34,828 nucleotides of DNA from Kutzneria sp. (GCA_019239965.1 JAFAZC010000109.1:1-34828); one strand, 5' to 3'. Counted from the stretch's first letter, positions 1 to 8,930 are shown. Notes: generated by a model from the letters alone, not told the origin. Translations and numbers: made by a program.

Positions 1-69
1 ACGGGCGATGGACCTGATTGGCATCCCCTCAGCCCGGTGAAGACGGCGGATCTCCGCCCAGTCCTCCAC
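1..69 (-). CDS. istA: IS21-family transposase IstA, N-terminal 23 codons
   Basis: The frame starts with GTG at 69 and runs off the left edge. The 23 visible residues, including MEDWAEIRRLHRAEG and GMPIRSIAR, match the conserved N-terminus of IS21 IstA transposases, the start of the helix-turn-helix that precedes the DDE integrase domain. IstA normally works with the ATPase IstB encoded just downstream, which would lie outside the window. A GGAG lies too close to the start to be informative. The family call rests on a short segment but the motif is distinctive; integrity of the rest is unknown. Confidence 0.65.
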   Translation of the reverse strand, partial: MEDWAEIRRLHRAEGMPIRSIAR

Positions 70-119
70 GTTGAGCACTCCCTACTGTCGCCGGGCGGGT
101 CCGTTTTCACCCGTCGACA
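1..119 (-). mobile_element. End of an IS21-family insertion sequence (partial)
   Basis: The sequence read leftward from about 119 starts with TGTCGACGGGTGAAAACGG, which resembles the terminal inverted repeat of IS21-type elements, and about 50 bases later an istA-like reading frame begins. Only the left end is in the window. The exact outer base (119 or 120) and any target duplication cannot be fixed without the other end. Confidence 0.6.
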
Positions 120-234
120 GTGGTCACCGTTTCACGCGACGCCGACACCACGTTGCTCCGCCGTTGCTTCAATCCTGGGCTCGCTGCGGCACATGGTGAA
201 GGGCTTGCGGCTGCGAAGCGACGGGCTGAGGCGC

Positions 235-501
235 TTCGTGCTTTCGGATATGGTTTCGCGTGAGAGACCAATAATCTGCTAGCGTTTCGGGCTCCACGGT
301 AGACAACTCGAATCGCGGTCAAGGAGCTAGTTCACGGTGGCACGGGTGCGAGGATGACGACGCTCGTCCACCTGGTTCAACAGACGCGTCCTTCTTGGAG
401 ACAGGGTCTATCCCGCCATAGACGACGACACGCAGCGGTCCACTGGGCAGGACTTCGACGCTGCCACGTGGGCGCCTACGGGGCTTCGAACCGGTAGCCA
501 T
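235..501 (-). pseudogene. Decayed tyrosine integrase next to tRNA-Thr
   Basis: From ATG 501 the frame gives an actinobacterial integrase N-terminus with LPSGPLRVVVYGGIDPV. Family members continue with a stretch that is missing here. A second frame from about 386 gives RLLNQVDERRHPRTRATVN, then TAG (329-327) where a Gln codon is expected, followed by LLDR. A third frame further on gives STVEPETLADYW and RNHIRKH, again typical of the SAM-like core-binding domain. The catalytic domain is absent. At least two frameshifts, one internal deletion and one nonsense change are needed, so the gene is dead. Its place just past the 3' end of a tRNA gene on the same strand is classic for tRNA-targeting integrases. 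The IS21 end at 119 may have truncated it further. Confidence 0.72.
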
Positions 502-546
502 GGGACGACCGTACGACGGTTCGTCCCACATGTCTTCCCACGAAAA

Positions 547-579
547 AGGTCAGAGGCCCCGCGAGGAGGCCTCTGACCT
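547..579 (-). terminator. Intrinsic terminator of tRNA-Thr
   Basis: A perfect 12-bp stem (AGGTCAGAGGCC at 547-558 with GGCCTCTGACCT at 568-579) and a 9-base loop lie four bases past the tRNA 3' end. Read leftward, the stem is followed by a run of T (plus-strand A at 543-547). Confidence 0.9.
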
Positions 580-582
580 GGG

Positions 583-656
583 AGCCGCCTGTCGGAATCG
601 AACCGACGACCTGCTCATTACGAGTGAGCTGCTCTGGCCGACTGAGCTAAGGCGGC
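583..656 (-). tRNA. tRNA-Thr (anticodon CGU)
   Basis: Read on the minus strand, the sequence folds as a 74-base tRNA. The acceptor arm pairs GCCGCCT with AGGCGGC, the D arm contains TAGCTCAGTCGG, and the anticodon stem CTCAC/ATGAG style loop reads CTCGTAA with anticodon CGT (plus strand 620-622). The T arm has the GGTTCGATTCC signature and the discriminator base is U. CCA is not encoded. Its terminator follows at 547-579, and a dead integrase sits just beyond, suggesting past use as an attachment site. Confidence 0.95.
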
Positions 657-725
657 GACGCGTGCCCGCTCACTATAACGGCACCCCCGGTGGGCCCTTC
701 CCTCCGGGCGCGTCCCGCCATCCTC

Positions 726-1922
726 TCAACCCTGATACAGGGCGGTGACCATGGCTTCAACGGCGATACGGGGCTTGACGTTCTGCCGCAAAGCTTCGCG
801 GCACCACAGCACCGCCTCCAACCGGCGCAGAGTCGAGGACGGGCTCCACGCCGCGGCGGCACTCGCCGAATCCTCCGCCCGGTCGGGATGGTTCAACGCC
901 ACCGACGCGCCCGTGCCAGCGACGAGAACGTCTCGGTAGAAACCCATCAGGTCGATCAGTGCGAGGTCGAGCGAATCGCGCTGAGTCCGAGTCGCCCGGG
1001 ACTTCTGCCGCCGTTCCAGCTCTTTGAGCGCGCCCGCGGTCCCTCTCGTGGCCGACGCGGTGCCCTTGCCGGTGCCGCCCGCGCCCATCGCCGTCTTCAG
1101 CGCGTCGACCTCGGCGGTGTCACGCGATTCGTTCACCACGGACGCCTCGGCTTCCGCAGACTTCACCAAGCGGTCGGCACAGTCGAAGATATCGCCGAAC
1201 CGACGTAGCCCCATCGGTATGCCCAGCACCGCCTCACGGTGCTCCCTGGCGGCCGGGTCTGTGGCCAGCCGGCGGGCACGTCCGATATGGCCGCCACACA
1301 CCGACGCCGCCCAGGAAGCTAGTTCGGACGCGACCCCGTCCCGGCGTTCCAACACCTCGGCGACCGCGGCCGGGGACGGTGTGCGCAATGCGACACTCCG
1401 GCACCTCGACCGGATGGTCACCGAAACGTCCTCAGGGTGATCAGAGGGTGCGCACAGCAGGAACACGGTGCGCGCCGCGGGTTCCTCGACGGCCTTGAGC
1501 AGCGCGTTGGCCGCGCCCTCGGTAAGCCGATCCGCATCCTCGATGACCACGATCTGCCAGCGGCCGGCGGTCGGGCGCCGCGCGGAGACCTGCACCAGTG
1601 AACGCATCTCGGCTACTGAGATGGACAGGCCTTCGGGAACGACCAGGCGCACGTCGGCATGCGTTCCCGCGAGCACAGTGCGACACGCCGGACAGTGCCC
1701 GCAACCACGAGGTCCCACCGCGGCGGCGCACTGTAGGGCGGCGGCGAACGCCCTTGCCGCCACCGACCGCCCGGAACCCGGCGGGCCAGTGAACAGCCAG
1801 GCATGGGTCATCGCGCCCAGATTGGCCGGCCGGCCGGCGACCACATCGGCGGCCGCGTCCGCGGCGGCGGTGAGCACGGCCACCGCGTCGGGCTGCCCGA
1901 CGACGTCCTCCCACACGGTCAT
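726..1922 (-). CDS. holB: DNA polymerase III subunit delta'
   Basis: A 398-residue clamp-loader subunit that helps place the beta sliding clamp on primed DNA. The AAA+ fold shows a degenerate P-loop, GPPGSGRS at 46-53, with Arg in place of the catalytic Lys. A four-cysteine zinc module follows (C65, C74, C77, C80), then the Walker B-like IEDAD at 127-131, LLKAVEEP at 141-148 and the SRC sensor at 172-174. The altered P-loop fits delta', which does not hydrolyse ATP. The ATG at 1922 has GGGGAGG upstream. It lies 34 bp after the MFS stop, so the two are probably cotranscribed, and the tRNA-Thr gene is next downstream. The region from about 255 to 310 is rich in Ala, Glu and Lys and poorly conserved in appearance. 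It matches the location of Rv3644c in M. tuberculosis. Confidence 0.92.
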   Translation of the reverse strand: MTVWEDVVGQPDAVAVLTAAADAAADVVAGRPANLGAMTHAWLFTGPPGSGRSVAARAFAAALQCAAAVGPRGCGHCPACRTVLAGTHADVRLVVPEGLSISVAEMRSLVQVSARRPTAGRWQIVVIEDADRLTEGAANALLKAVEEPAARTVFLLCAPSDHPEDVSVTIRSRCRSVALRTPSPAAVAEVLERRDGVASELASWAASVCGGHIGRARRLATDPAAREHREAVLGIPMGLRRFGDIFDCADRLVKSAEAEASVVNESRDTAEVDALKTAMGAGGTGKGTASATRGTAGALKELERRQKSRATRTQRDSLDLALIDLMGFYRDVLVAGTGASVALNHPDRAEDSASAAAAWSPSSTLRRLEAVLWCREALRQNVKPRIAVEAMVTALYQG

Positions 1923-1956
1923 CCCGCCGCCTCCCCTGACACAATCACGTCGACGG

Positions 1957-3237
1957 TCACAGGGTCGCCTCCACCGTCCGCTTCACCTCGTCATCATGCC
2001 GGTCGCCCATCAGTTGGCAGGACAAGGTCCCGGCGAGCACGGCGAGCACACCAGCGGCCGTCAACGCGGTGCGGACGCCGGCGAAGGCGACCAGCACCGG
2101 CGCCGAGGTCGTCACCGTGAACAGGACGACCTTCACCACGGCCTGCAGCAGGCCGTTGACCCGGCCGCGAATCGCGTCCTCGACCTGGGAGCCGACGACC
2201 GTGAGGCCCGTCAGCAACGCCACACCGGCGCAGGTTCCCGCCACCCCTACGGCAGTCAATGCCAACCATGGCGGTCCGGCGAGAGCCGTGACGGCCAACA
2301 GAACGCCGGTGAGGATGATCGCCGCCCCGAACAGACGAGTGTGCGGCGACAACCGAGCCAGCCTCGGCGTCAATCCAACGCCCGCGGCGACGCCGGCGAA
2401 CACGGCGATCGCCAGCATGCCGAACATCGCCTCGCCGCCATGCAGGCTCTCGGCGTACGAACGCGCGACAGCGATCATGGTCCCGGCTCCCGCCGACGCG
2501 CCGGCCGCTCCGGCCAACAGGCCCCGCACCAGTCTGGCCCGTGAGACATGCCGGACGCCACTCTTCGTCACCGTGCGCCGGGCGGGCTTGCGCGGGCGGA
2601 GTCCGCGTGCGATCTCCGGCACCCGGATGGACAACAGGATCGCCGAGCCGAGGTACAGCAGTCCGTTGATCACGACGATCGTCACGGTGAGCCCGAGACC
2701 GCCGCCGGAGCCAGGCAGCGAAACGGAGACCAGTGAGAAGAGGCCGGCACCGGTCAGCAAGGCGAGGCCATAGGTGGTGACCAACGTGAGCTGGCCGGCC
2801 GCCTCCATCTGTTCGGGCCGGCCCAACAGCGCGGGAACCGAGGAGTCCTTGGCCGGTACCCACATCATCGAGCAGCAGCCGACCAGGAAGTTGGCCGCGA
2901 GGAGCCACTCGGTCGTTCCCACCGCCGCAATAGACAGGAACAGGCCGCAGCGCACCAGATCGGCGGCGATCATGATCCGGCGCCGGTCGAACCGGTCGGC
3001 GAGCACCCCCGCCAACGGCGCGAGCAGCAGGCCGGGCAGCAACTGCGTGATGACGACTCCGCTCAACGCGAAGTCCCGCCATAGCGTGCCCGCGCTCAAC
3101 GCGGCGAGCAGCGATGACAGTCCGAGCAGTGACAACCAGTCGCCGACACAGCACAGGTACGCGGAGACCCACAGTCGGCGGAACGCCGGAATGGCGAGCA
3201 CCTCCGCCGCATGTCTCAATGGCTCTGGTCGTCGCAC
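1957..3237 (-). CDS. MFS transporter, related to the MFS half of MFS-dTMP kinase fusions
   Basis: A 426-residue membrane protein with about 12 hydrophobic segments. The conserved loop after helix 2 reads GVLADRFDRRRIM (near residues 77-89), the usual MFS signature between helices 2 and 3. Two six-helix halves are joined by a basic loop (RKPARRTVTKSG, around 215). The start is GTG 3237. It sits between topA and holB, where many actinobacteria carry a protein fusing this transporter to thymidylate kinase. Here the protein stops at 1957 without any kinase domain, and holB begins 34 bp later. Substrate is unknown. The C-terminal tail is short and charged. A fusion partner was either lost or never present in this lineage. 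Confidence 0.85.
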   Translation of the reverse strand: MRRPEPLRHAAEVLAIPAFRRLWVSAYLCCVGDWLSLLGLSSLLAALSAGTLWRDFALSGVVITQLLPGLLLAPLAGVLADRFDRRRIMIAADLVRCGLFLSIAAVGTTEWLLAANFLVGCCSMMWVPAKDSSVPALLGRPEQMEAAGQLTLVTTYGLALLTGAGLFSLVSVSLPGSGGGLGLTVTIVVINGLLYLGSAILLSIRVPEIARGLRPRKPARRTVTKSGVRHVSRARLVRGLLAGAAGASAGAGTMIAVARSYAESLHGGEAMFGMLAIAVFAGVAAGVGLTPRLARLSPHTRLFGAAIILTGVLLAVTALAGPPWLALTAVGVAGTCAGVALLTGLTVVGSQVEDAIRGRVNGLLQAVVKVVLFTVTTSAPVLVAFAGVRTALTAAGVLAVLAGTLSCQLMGDRHDDEVKRTVEATL

Positions 3238-3297
3238 TGGTGCTCCATGGCCGCCGGCACCGCCCCGGCCAACAGGACTTGCCCGCGTGCTGGGTCC

Positions 3298-6087
3298 TCA
3301 GCTCTCGCGCGCCGCGGCGGCCTTCTTCGGGGCCGCCTTCTTGGTCGTCTTCTTCGCCGTGGTCGACCTGCGGGCCGGTGTCTTGCGCGGCGCCGGCCCT
3401 TTGGCCCGCTTCTCCGCGAGCAGCTCGGCCGCACGCTCGTCGGTCAGGTCCTGCACCGAGTCGGACTTGCGCAGCGACGCGTTGTACTCCCCGTCGGTCA
3501 CGTACGGACCGAACCGGCCGTCCTTCACCACCATCGGCTTGCCTGAGACCGGGTCCGCACCGAGCTCCTTGAGGGGCGGCGCGGATGCGGCGGCCTGACG
3601 GCCCCTCTTCTTCGGCTCAGAGTAGATCTTCAGCGCCTCGTCGAGAGTGATCGTGAACAGCTGGTCTTCCGTCTCGAGAGACCGGGAGTCGGTGCCCTTC
3701 TTCAGATACGGCCCGTATCGTCCGTTCTGCGCGGTGATCTCGTCACCGGACGCCGGGTCGACACCCACGACCCTCGGCAGCGACAGCAGTTTGAGCGCGT
3801 CGGCGAGCTCGATCGTGTCCAACGCCATCGACTTGAGCAGCGAGCCACTGCGCGGCTTCGGCCCCTTCTTTCCGTCGGGCGGCTCGGGGAGCACTTCGGT
3901 CACATACGGTCCGAAGCGCCCCTCCTTGGCGACGATCTCGTGCCCGGACACCGGGTCGAGGCCGAGCGAGCGTCCTTCGGCGGGCGTGGCGAACAGCTTC
4001 TCGGCAACCTCCGGGGTGAGCTCGTCGGGAGGCAGACTGTCGGTCAAATTCGCCCGCTGGACCTGACCTGCTCCGTCCGAATTGGACAGTTCACGTTCCA
4101 GGTACGGTCCGTAGCGGCCGACCCTGACGACCACGGTGTGGCCATTGGCGTCGGTGAACAGCGGAATCGAATTCACCTGGCGCGGGTCGATCTCCTCGAC
4201 GCCGGTGTCGATGAGCTTCTTGAGGCCGCCGCCACGGCCGACCGAGCCGGGCAACCCGACCTCACCGCCGAAGTAGAACCCGGTCAACCAGCTGGTTCGC
4301 CGCTGGTCGCCCGCGGCGATCCGCTCGAGCTCGTCCTCCATCGCCGCGGTGAAGTCGTAGTCGACCAGCCGTTCGAAGTGCTGCTCGAGCAGACCGACCA
4401 CGGCGAAGGCGACCCAGGACGGCACCAGCGCCGAACCTTTCTTCCACACGTAGCCGCGGTCCTGGATCGTCTTGATGATCGTGGCGTAGGTGGACGGTCG
4501 GCCGATGCCGAGCTCCTCCATGGTTTTGATCAGGCTGGCGTCGGTAAAGCGCGGCGGCGGAGTCGTGGTGTGTCCGTCAGCGGCCAGCCTGGCCGCCGTG
4601 ACGATCTGGTCGGTGACCAGCCTCGGCAGCCGGCTCTCGGCGTCGTCAGCCTCGCCGCCGGCTTCGGAGTCGATCGCCTCGACATAGGCCTTGAGGAAGC
4701 CGGCGAACGTGATGGTTCGTCCGGACGCGGCGAAGGTGCACCGCTCGCCACTGGCGGCAGTCCCCGCGATTCGCACGCTCATCGTGGTGCCGCGGGCGTC
4801 ACGCATCTGGGACGCGATGGTGCGCTGCCAGATCAGTTCGTAGAGGCGGAACTCGTCGGCGGCCAGCTCGCCGGCAACCTGCCCGGGTGTGCGGAACACC
4901 TCGCCGGCCGGCCGGATCGCCTCGTGGGCCTCCTGGGCGTTCTTGACCTTGCGGGCGTACTGGCGCGGCTTGTCGGCGACGTACTCGGCTCCGTACAGAT
5001 CCCTGGCCTGGGCCATGGCCGCGGTGATCGCCGAGTCGGAAAGCGTCGTCGAGTCGGTACGCATATAGGTGATGTAGCCGTTTTCATACAGCCGCTGTGC
5101 CGTGCTCATCGTGCGGTCAGCAGAAAAACGCAGCTTTCGGCTGGCCTCCTGCTGCAACGTCGAGGTCATGAACGGGGCGTACGGCCGGCGGGTGTACGGC
5201 TTCTCCTCGACGCTGACCACCGACAGCGGCGCGTCGGTGAGGGCGGTCACCAGTCGGCGGGCCTCCGGCTCGTCGAGCACCCGCACTCCGCCGGGCGACT
5301 TCAGCTGACCGTTCGGCCCGAAGTCCCGGCCGGTGGCGAGGCGGACGTCGTCGATCGCGACCAGCCGCGCGCCGAACTGGCGCGGTTCGGCGTCGGCGCC
5401 CGCGTCAAGCTGCGCACCGATGTCCCAGTAGGAGGCGGTGACGAAGCGCATGCGCTCCCGCTCCCGCTGTACCACGATCCTCGTCGCCACGGACTGCACC
5501 CGGCCGGCCGACAGTTTCGGCATGACCTTCTTCCACAGCACGGGTGAGACCTCGTAACCGTAGAGGCGGTCGAGGATGCGGCGCGTCTCGTAGGCCTCGA
5601 CGAGGTCGGTGTCCAGGTCACGAGGGTTGGCCGCGGCCGCGAGAATGGCCGGCTCGGTGATCTCGTGGAAGACCATCCGGCGCACCGGCACCTTCGGCTT
5701 GAGCGTCTCGAGCAGATGCCATGCGATGGCCTCCCCCTCGCGGTCACCATCGGTGGCGAGGTAGAGCTCGTCGGCTCCCTTGAGCTTCTCCTTCAGTTCG
5801 GTGACCGTCGAACGCTTGTCCGGCGTGACGATGTAGACCGGTTCGAACCCGTGTTCGATGTCCACCGCCAGATTCGCCCAGGGTTCGCCCTTGTACTTGG
5901 CCGGGATCTCGGCCGCCTTGCGGGGCAGATCGCGAATGTGCCCCTTGGAGGACTCCACGACGAAGTTCCTGCCGAGATAGGAGGCTATCTTGCGGGCCTT
6001 CGCCGGGGACTCGACGATCACCAGCCGGCGATTGCCGGACCCGTTCCCCCCGGCACCGCTGTTGTTCGCCTTCGTCGACCCAGCCAC
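3298..6087 (-). CDS. topA: DNA topoisomerase I (type IA)
   Basis: A 929-residue enzyme that relaxes negative supercoils by cutting one strand through a tyrosyl-5'-phosphate. The TOPRIM domain shows VIVESPAKA at 23-31 and the acidic cluster ATDGDREGEAIAWHL at 111-125. The catalytic tyrosine is Y341 in ITYMRTDS. The C-terminal third has several zinc-free topoisomerase repeats marked by GRFGPYV or GRYGPYL. It ends in a long basic tail (TAKKTTKKAAPKKAA) like that of other actinobacterial TopA proteins, where the tail aids processivity. The start is GTG 6087 with AGGAG upstream. The 260-bp gap before hppA holds its promoter region and a hairpin at 6288-6324. All core motifs are intact. Confidence 0.97.
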   Translation of the reverse strand: MAGSTKANNSGAGGNGSGNRRLVIVESPAKARKIASYLGRNFVVESSKGHIRDLPRKAAEIPAKYKGEPWANLAVDIEHGFEPVYIVTPDKRSTVTELKEKLKGADELYLATDGDREGEAIAWHLLETLKPKVPVRRMVFHEITEPAILAAAANPRDLDTDLVEAYETRRILDRLYGYEVSPVLWKKVMPKLSAGRVQSVATRIVVQRERERMRFVTASYWDIGAQLDAGADAEPRQFGARLVAIDDVRLATGRDFGPNGQLKSPGGVRVLDEPEARRLVTALTDAPLSVVSVEEKPYTRRPYAPFMTSTLQQEASRKLRFSADRTMSTAQRLYENGYITYMRTDSTTLSDSAITAAMAQARDLYGAEYVADKPRQYARKVKNAQEAHEAIRPAGEVFRTPGQVAGELAADEFRLYELIWQRTIASQMRDARGTTMSVRIAGTAASGERCTFAASGRTITFAGFLKAYVEAIDSEAGGEADDAESRLPRLVTDQIVTAARLAADGHTTTPPPRFTDASLIKTMEELGIGRPSTYATIIKTIQDRGYVWKKGSALVPSWVAFAVVGLLEQHFERLVDYDFTAAMEDELERIAAGDQRRTSWLTGFYFGGEVGLPGSVGRGGGLKKLIDTGVEEIDPRQVNSIPLFTDANGHTVVVRVGRYGPYLERELSNSDGAGQVQRANLTDSLPPDELTPEVAEKLFATPAEGRSLGLDPVSGHEIVAKEGRFGPYVTEVLPEPPDGKKGPKPRSGSLLKSMALDTIELADALKLLSLPRVVGVDPASGDEITAQNGRYGPYLKKGTDSRSLETEDQLFTITLDEALKIYSEPKKRGRQAAASAPPLKELGADPVSGKPMVVKDGRFGPYVTDGEYNASLRKSDSVQDLTDERAAELLAEKRAKGPAPRKTPARRSTTAKKTTKKAAPKKAAAARES

Positions 6088-6287
6088 GCTGTCCCGCTCT
6101 CCTGTTGCCTTCGTCTCCAGCCGCCACTATGCCCTGCCGGGCGGCCGTTCACACCGATCCACTCCAGGACAGGGTGACATAACGCTGTGACATCTCACCA
6201 ACACGGCGCCAGACGGCGACCTGGGCAGCCTACGCGAAAACGGAACGGATCCGCTGGTCGAGTGCTGGTTTACGGTCCAGAACCAGA

Positions 6288-6324
6288 CCGCCCGGCCCAC
6301 CCCAGAGCTGGGTGGACCGGGCGG
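6288..6324 (-). terminator. Hairpin downstream of hppA
   Basis: Two 15-base arms (6288-6302 and 6310-6324) pair with one mismatch around a 7-base loop, 23 bp past the hppA stop. The stem is very GC-rich and there is no strong T-run on the minus strand, as is usual for actinobacterial terminators. Confidence 0.65.
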
Positions 6325-6346
6325 GCGGCACACAACGCCGCCTCGG

Positions 6347-8629
6347 TCAGACGGCGCTGTTGCTGTTGCTGACCGACTCGGCCGGGGAGTCGGAGATCGC
6401 GGTACCCCGACGCTTGGCCGCGGTGACCGCGCCGACGATGATCCCGACCGCGATGACCGCGATGATGATCCGGTATGCCGGGTTCACCCCGTCCGCGTAG
6501 AAGGCGACGATCGCCGGTGCGATCAACACCGAGACCAGGTTCATCACCTTGATCAGGGGGTTGATCGCGGGACCAGCGGTGTCCTTGAACGGGTCGCCGA
6601 CAGTGTCACCGATGACCGTGGCCGCGTGGGCGTCAGAGCCCTTGCCTCCATGGTTGCCGTCCTCGACCAGCTTCTTGGCGTTGTCCCACGCACCACCGGA
6701 GTTGGCAAGGAACACCGCCATCAGGGTGCCGGCGGCGATCGCGCCGGCGAGGTAGCCGGCAAGCGGACCGACACCGAGGCCGAAGCCGACCGCGATCGGG
6801 GCGAGCACCGCGAGCAGACCAGGGGTGGCCAGTTCGCGCAACGAGTCCTTGGTGCAGATGTCGACGACCTTGCCGTACTCCGGACGGACCGAACCGTCCA
6901 TGATTCCCGGGTGGTCCCTGAACTGCCGGCGCACCTCGAACACGATGGCGCCGGCGGCCCTTGTCACGGCGTTGACCGCGAGACCGGAGAACATGAACAC
7001 GACAGCGGCACCGACGATCAGGCCGACCAGCGTACTCGGGGTAAACACGGCGAAGGTCGACACGATCTGCTTGGACGCGGCGTCCAGGCCGGCGGCGTTG
7101 ACATAGGAACCGAACAGCGCCGTCGCGGCGAGCACGGCCGTGGCGATCGCGATGCCCTTGGTGATCGCCTTGGTGGTGTTGCCGACCGCGTCGAGCTCCG
7201 TGAGGATCTTTGCGCCGTCGCCTTCGACCTCACCGGACATCTCGGCGATGCCCTGTGCGTTGTCGCTGACCGGCCCGAAGGTGTCCATGGCGACGATAAC
7301 GCCGACCGTGGTGAGTAGTCCGGTGCCGGCGAGCGCGACGGCGAACAGGGCAATCGCGACGCTGCCGGAGAGCAGGAACGCGCCGTACACCGCCGCGCCG
7401 ATCACGACCGCGGTGTAGACGGCCGACTCGAACCCGACCGAGATACCCGAGAGGATCACGGTGGCCGCACCGGTGAGCGAGGTCCTACCCACCTCGTTGA
7501 CCGGCTTGTGCTCGGTGCCGGTGAAGTAGCCGGTGAGCCACAGGATGATCGCCGCGAGCACGATACCGATGATCACCGCGACCGCGGCGACCAGTGCCGG
7601 GTTGCCCGGATCCGTCAGTCCGCCGCGCAGGCCGGCGAAGCTGCTCGGCAGGAACGTGAAGGCCGCGATCGTGCTCAGCACCGCCGAGATGACGGCCGAG
7701 ATGTAGAAGGAGCGGTTGATCGCCAGCAGGCCGTTCTCACCGGGACGCGCCTTGGTGATGTAGACACCGATCACCGCGGTGAGCACGCCGATGGCCGGTA
7801 CGATCAACGGGAACAGCAGGCCCTGGGTACCGAACGCCACCGAGCCCAGGATGAGGGCGGCGACCAGCGTCACCGAGTAGGACTCGAACAGGTCGGCCGC
7901 CATGCCTGCACAGTCACCCACGTTGTCACCGACGTTGTCGGCGATGGTGGCGGCGTTGCGCGGGTCGTCCTCGGGAATGTTCTGCTCGACCTTGCCGACG
8001 AGGTCGGCACCGACGTCAGCGGCCTTGGTGAAGATGCCACCGCCGACACGCATGAACATCGCGAGCAGGGCCGCGCCGAACCCGAAGCCCTCCAGCACCT
8101 TCGGGGCCTGGCCGGCGAAGGACAGCACCACGATCGACGCGCCGAGCAGGCCAAGGCCCACGGTGCTCATGCCGACGACACCACCGGTGCGGAAAGCCAC
8201 CCGCATCGCCTTCTCGCGGCCGGCGTCGCCTTCGTTCGCCGCCGCGGCGACACGCAGGTTCGCCCTGGTCGACAGCCACATACCAAGGTAGCCGATGGAC
8301 GCCGAGAAGATCGCGCCGATGATGAAGAACACAGACCGGCCGACGCGTTCGCCGGCGCTGTCCGCCGGGAGGAAGAACAGCAGTACGAAAACGATAACGA
8401 CAAAGACGACGAGCGTGCGGAACTGTCGGTTGAGGTAGGCCGCCGCACCCTCTTGAACCGCCTTGGCGATCTCCTGCATCTTCGGCGTTCCCTGGCCGGC
8501 GGCCAGGACCTCCTTGAGCAGGACATAGCCGACGGCCAAGGCCGCGAGGGCGACCGCGGCGACCACACCTACGACGGTGTAGTCACCCCCGGAGAGCGTG
8601 AGGCTCTCCGCGAGTACATGCCGGGACAT
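6347..8629 (-). CDS. hppA: Membrane-bound proton-pumping pyrophosphatase, K+-independent type
   Basis: A 760-residue integral membrane enzyme of about 16 helices that couples pyrophosphate hydrolysis to proton export. The pyrophosphate-binding signature DVGADLVGKVE is at 205-215 and DNVGDNVGD at 231-239. The segment GNTTKAITKG at 483-492 has Lys487 and Thr490, the residues that mark K+-independent enzymes; K+-dependent ones have Ala in the Lys position. A third conserved block, near residues 660-700, contains GGAWDNAKK and a later GDTVGDPFKDT. The ATG at 8629 has AGGAGG upstream. It is a single-gene unit, with a hairpin after its stop and a 300-bp divergent intergenic region before it. The length matches the family. 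Confidence 0.96.
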   Translation of the reverse strand: MSRHVLAESLTLSGGDYTVVGVVAAVALAALAVGYVLLKEVLAAGQGTPKMQEIAKAVQEGAAAYLNRQFRTLVVFVVIVFVLLFFLPADSAGERVGRSVFFIIGAIFSASIGYLGMWLSTRANLRVAAAANEGDAGREKAMRVAFRTGGVVGMSTVGLGLLGASIVVLSFAGQAPKVLEGFGFGAALLAMFMRVGGGIFTKAADVGADLVGKVEQNIPEDDPRNAATIADNVGDNVGDCAGMAADLFESYSVTLVAALILGSVAFGTQGLLFPLIVPAIGVLTAVIGVYITKARPGENGLLAINRSFYISAVISAVLSTIAAFTFLPSSFAGLRGGLTDPGNPALVAAVAVIIGIVLAAIILWLTGYFTGTEHKPVNEVGRTSLTGAATVILSGISVGFESAVYTAVVIGAAVYGAFLLSGSVAIALFAVALAGTGLLTTVGVIVAMDTFGPVSDNAQGIAEMSGEVEGDGAKILTELDAVGNTTKAITKGIAIATAVLAATALFGSYVNAAGLDAASKQIVSTFAVFTPSTLVGLIVGAAVVFMFSGLAVNAVTRAAGAIVFEVRRQFRDHPGIMDGSVRPEYGKVVDICTKDSLRELATPGLLAVLAPIAVGFGLGVGPLAGYLAGAIAAGTLMAVFLANSGGAWDNAKKLVEDGNHGGKGSDAHAATVIGDTVGDPFKDTAGPAINPLIKVMNLVSVLIAPAIVAFYADGVNPAYRIIIAVIAVGIIVGAVTAAKRRGTAISDSPAESVSNSNSAV

Positions 8630-8930
8630 CCGTCCTCCTGGTTACTTCATGCGTGTCTCAGCGTTCGGCGCCAGGAGCCAGCTCTCGTGCGTCGGCCCCG
8701 ACTCGGCGCGTGCACCCTCACATTGGATGCGATGACGGCGGAGTCTATTGGGCAGGCGAGGCGGCCTGACGACCAGTCCCGATCCAATGACCGTCTCGTT
8801 ATCCACAGGGGCAACCCTGTATCGATACAGGACCTCGGTCCAGTTCACGTCGTTTCCACGGTTGGTGTCGCACGGTTGTGCGAAGCTCGCTGTTGTGGGC
8901 GGAGTAGGTGATCGGCGCCGGCAAGGCCGG
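8630..8930. promoter_or_regulatory. Divergent intergenic region with a 16-bp palindrome
   Basis: This 301-bp stretch lies between hppA (leftward) and the helicase gene (rightward). It holds no convincing gene. It does contain a perfect palindrome, CCTGTATCGATACAGG at 8816-8831, in a locally less GC-rich stretch, which suggests an operator for a dimeric regulator. A short frame from 8748 runs into the helicase gene but its residues look non-coding. Confidence 0.5.

Noticed and set aside
583-656. tRNA-Thr as the attachment site of the present element
   Set aside because: The element begins 15 kb away in tadA and its integrase is a serine type; the dead tyrosine integrase explains the tRNA association.
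3940-5547. Long rightward frame opposite topA
   Set aside because: It lies wholly antisense to intact topA and its residues are Arg/Gly-rich, as expected from high-GC mirror frames.
7508-8911. Long rightward frame opposite hppA
   Set aside because: Antisense to intact hppA, with a hydrophilic, low-complexity translation (HDRRAEQ type) and no ribosome site.
8748-8930. Longer start of the helicase gene
   Set aside because: The added residues look non-coding and the region has the palindromic operator candidate; family members begin near 8931.
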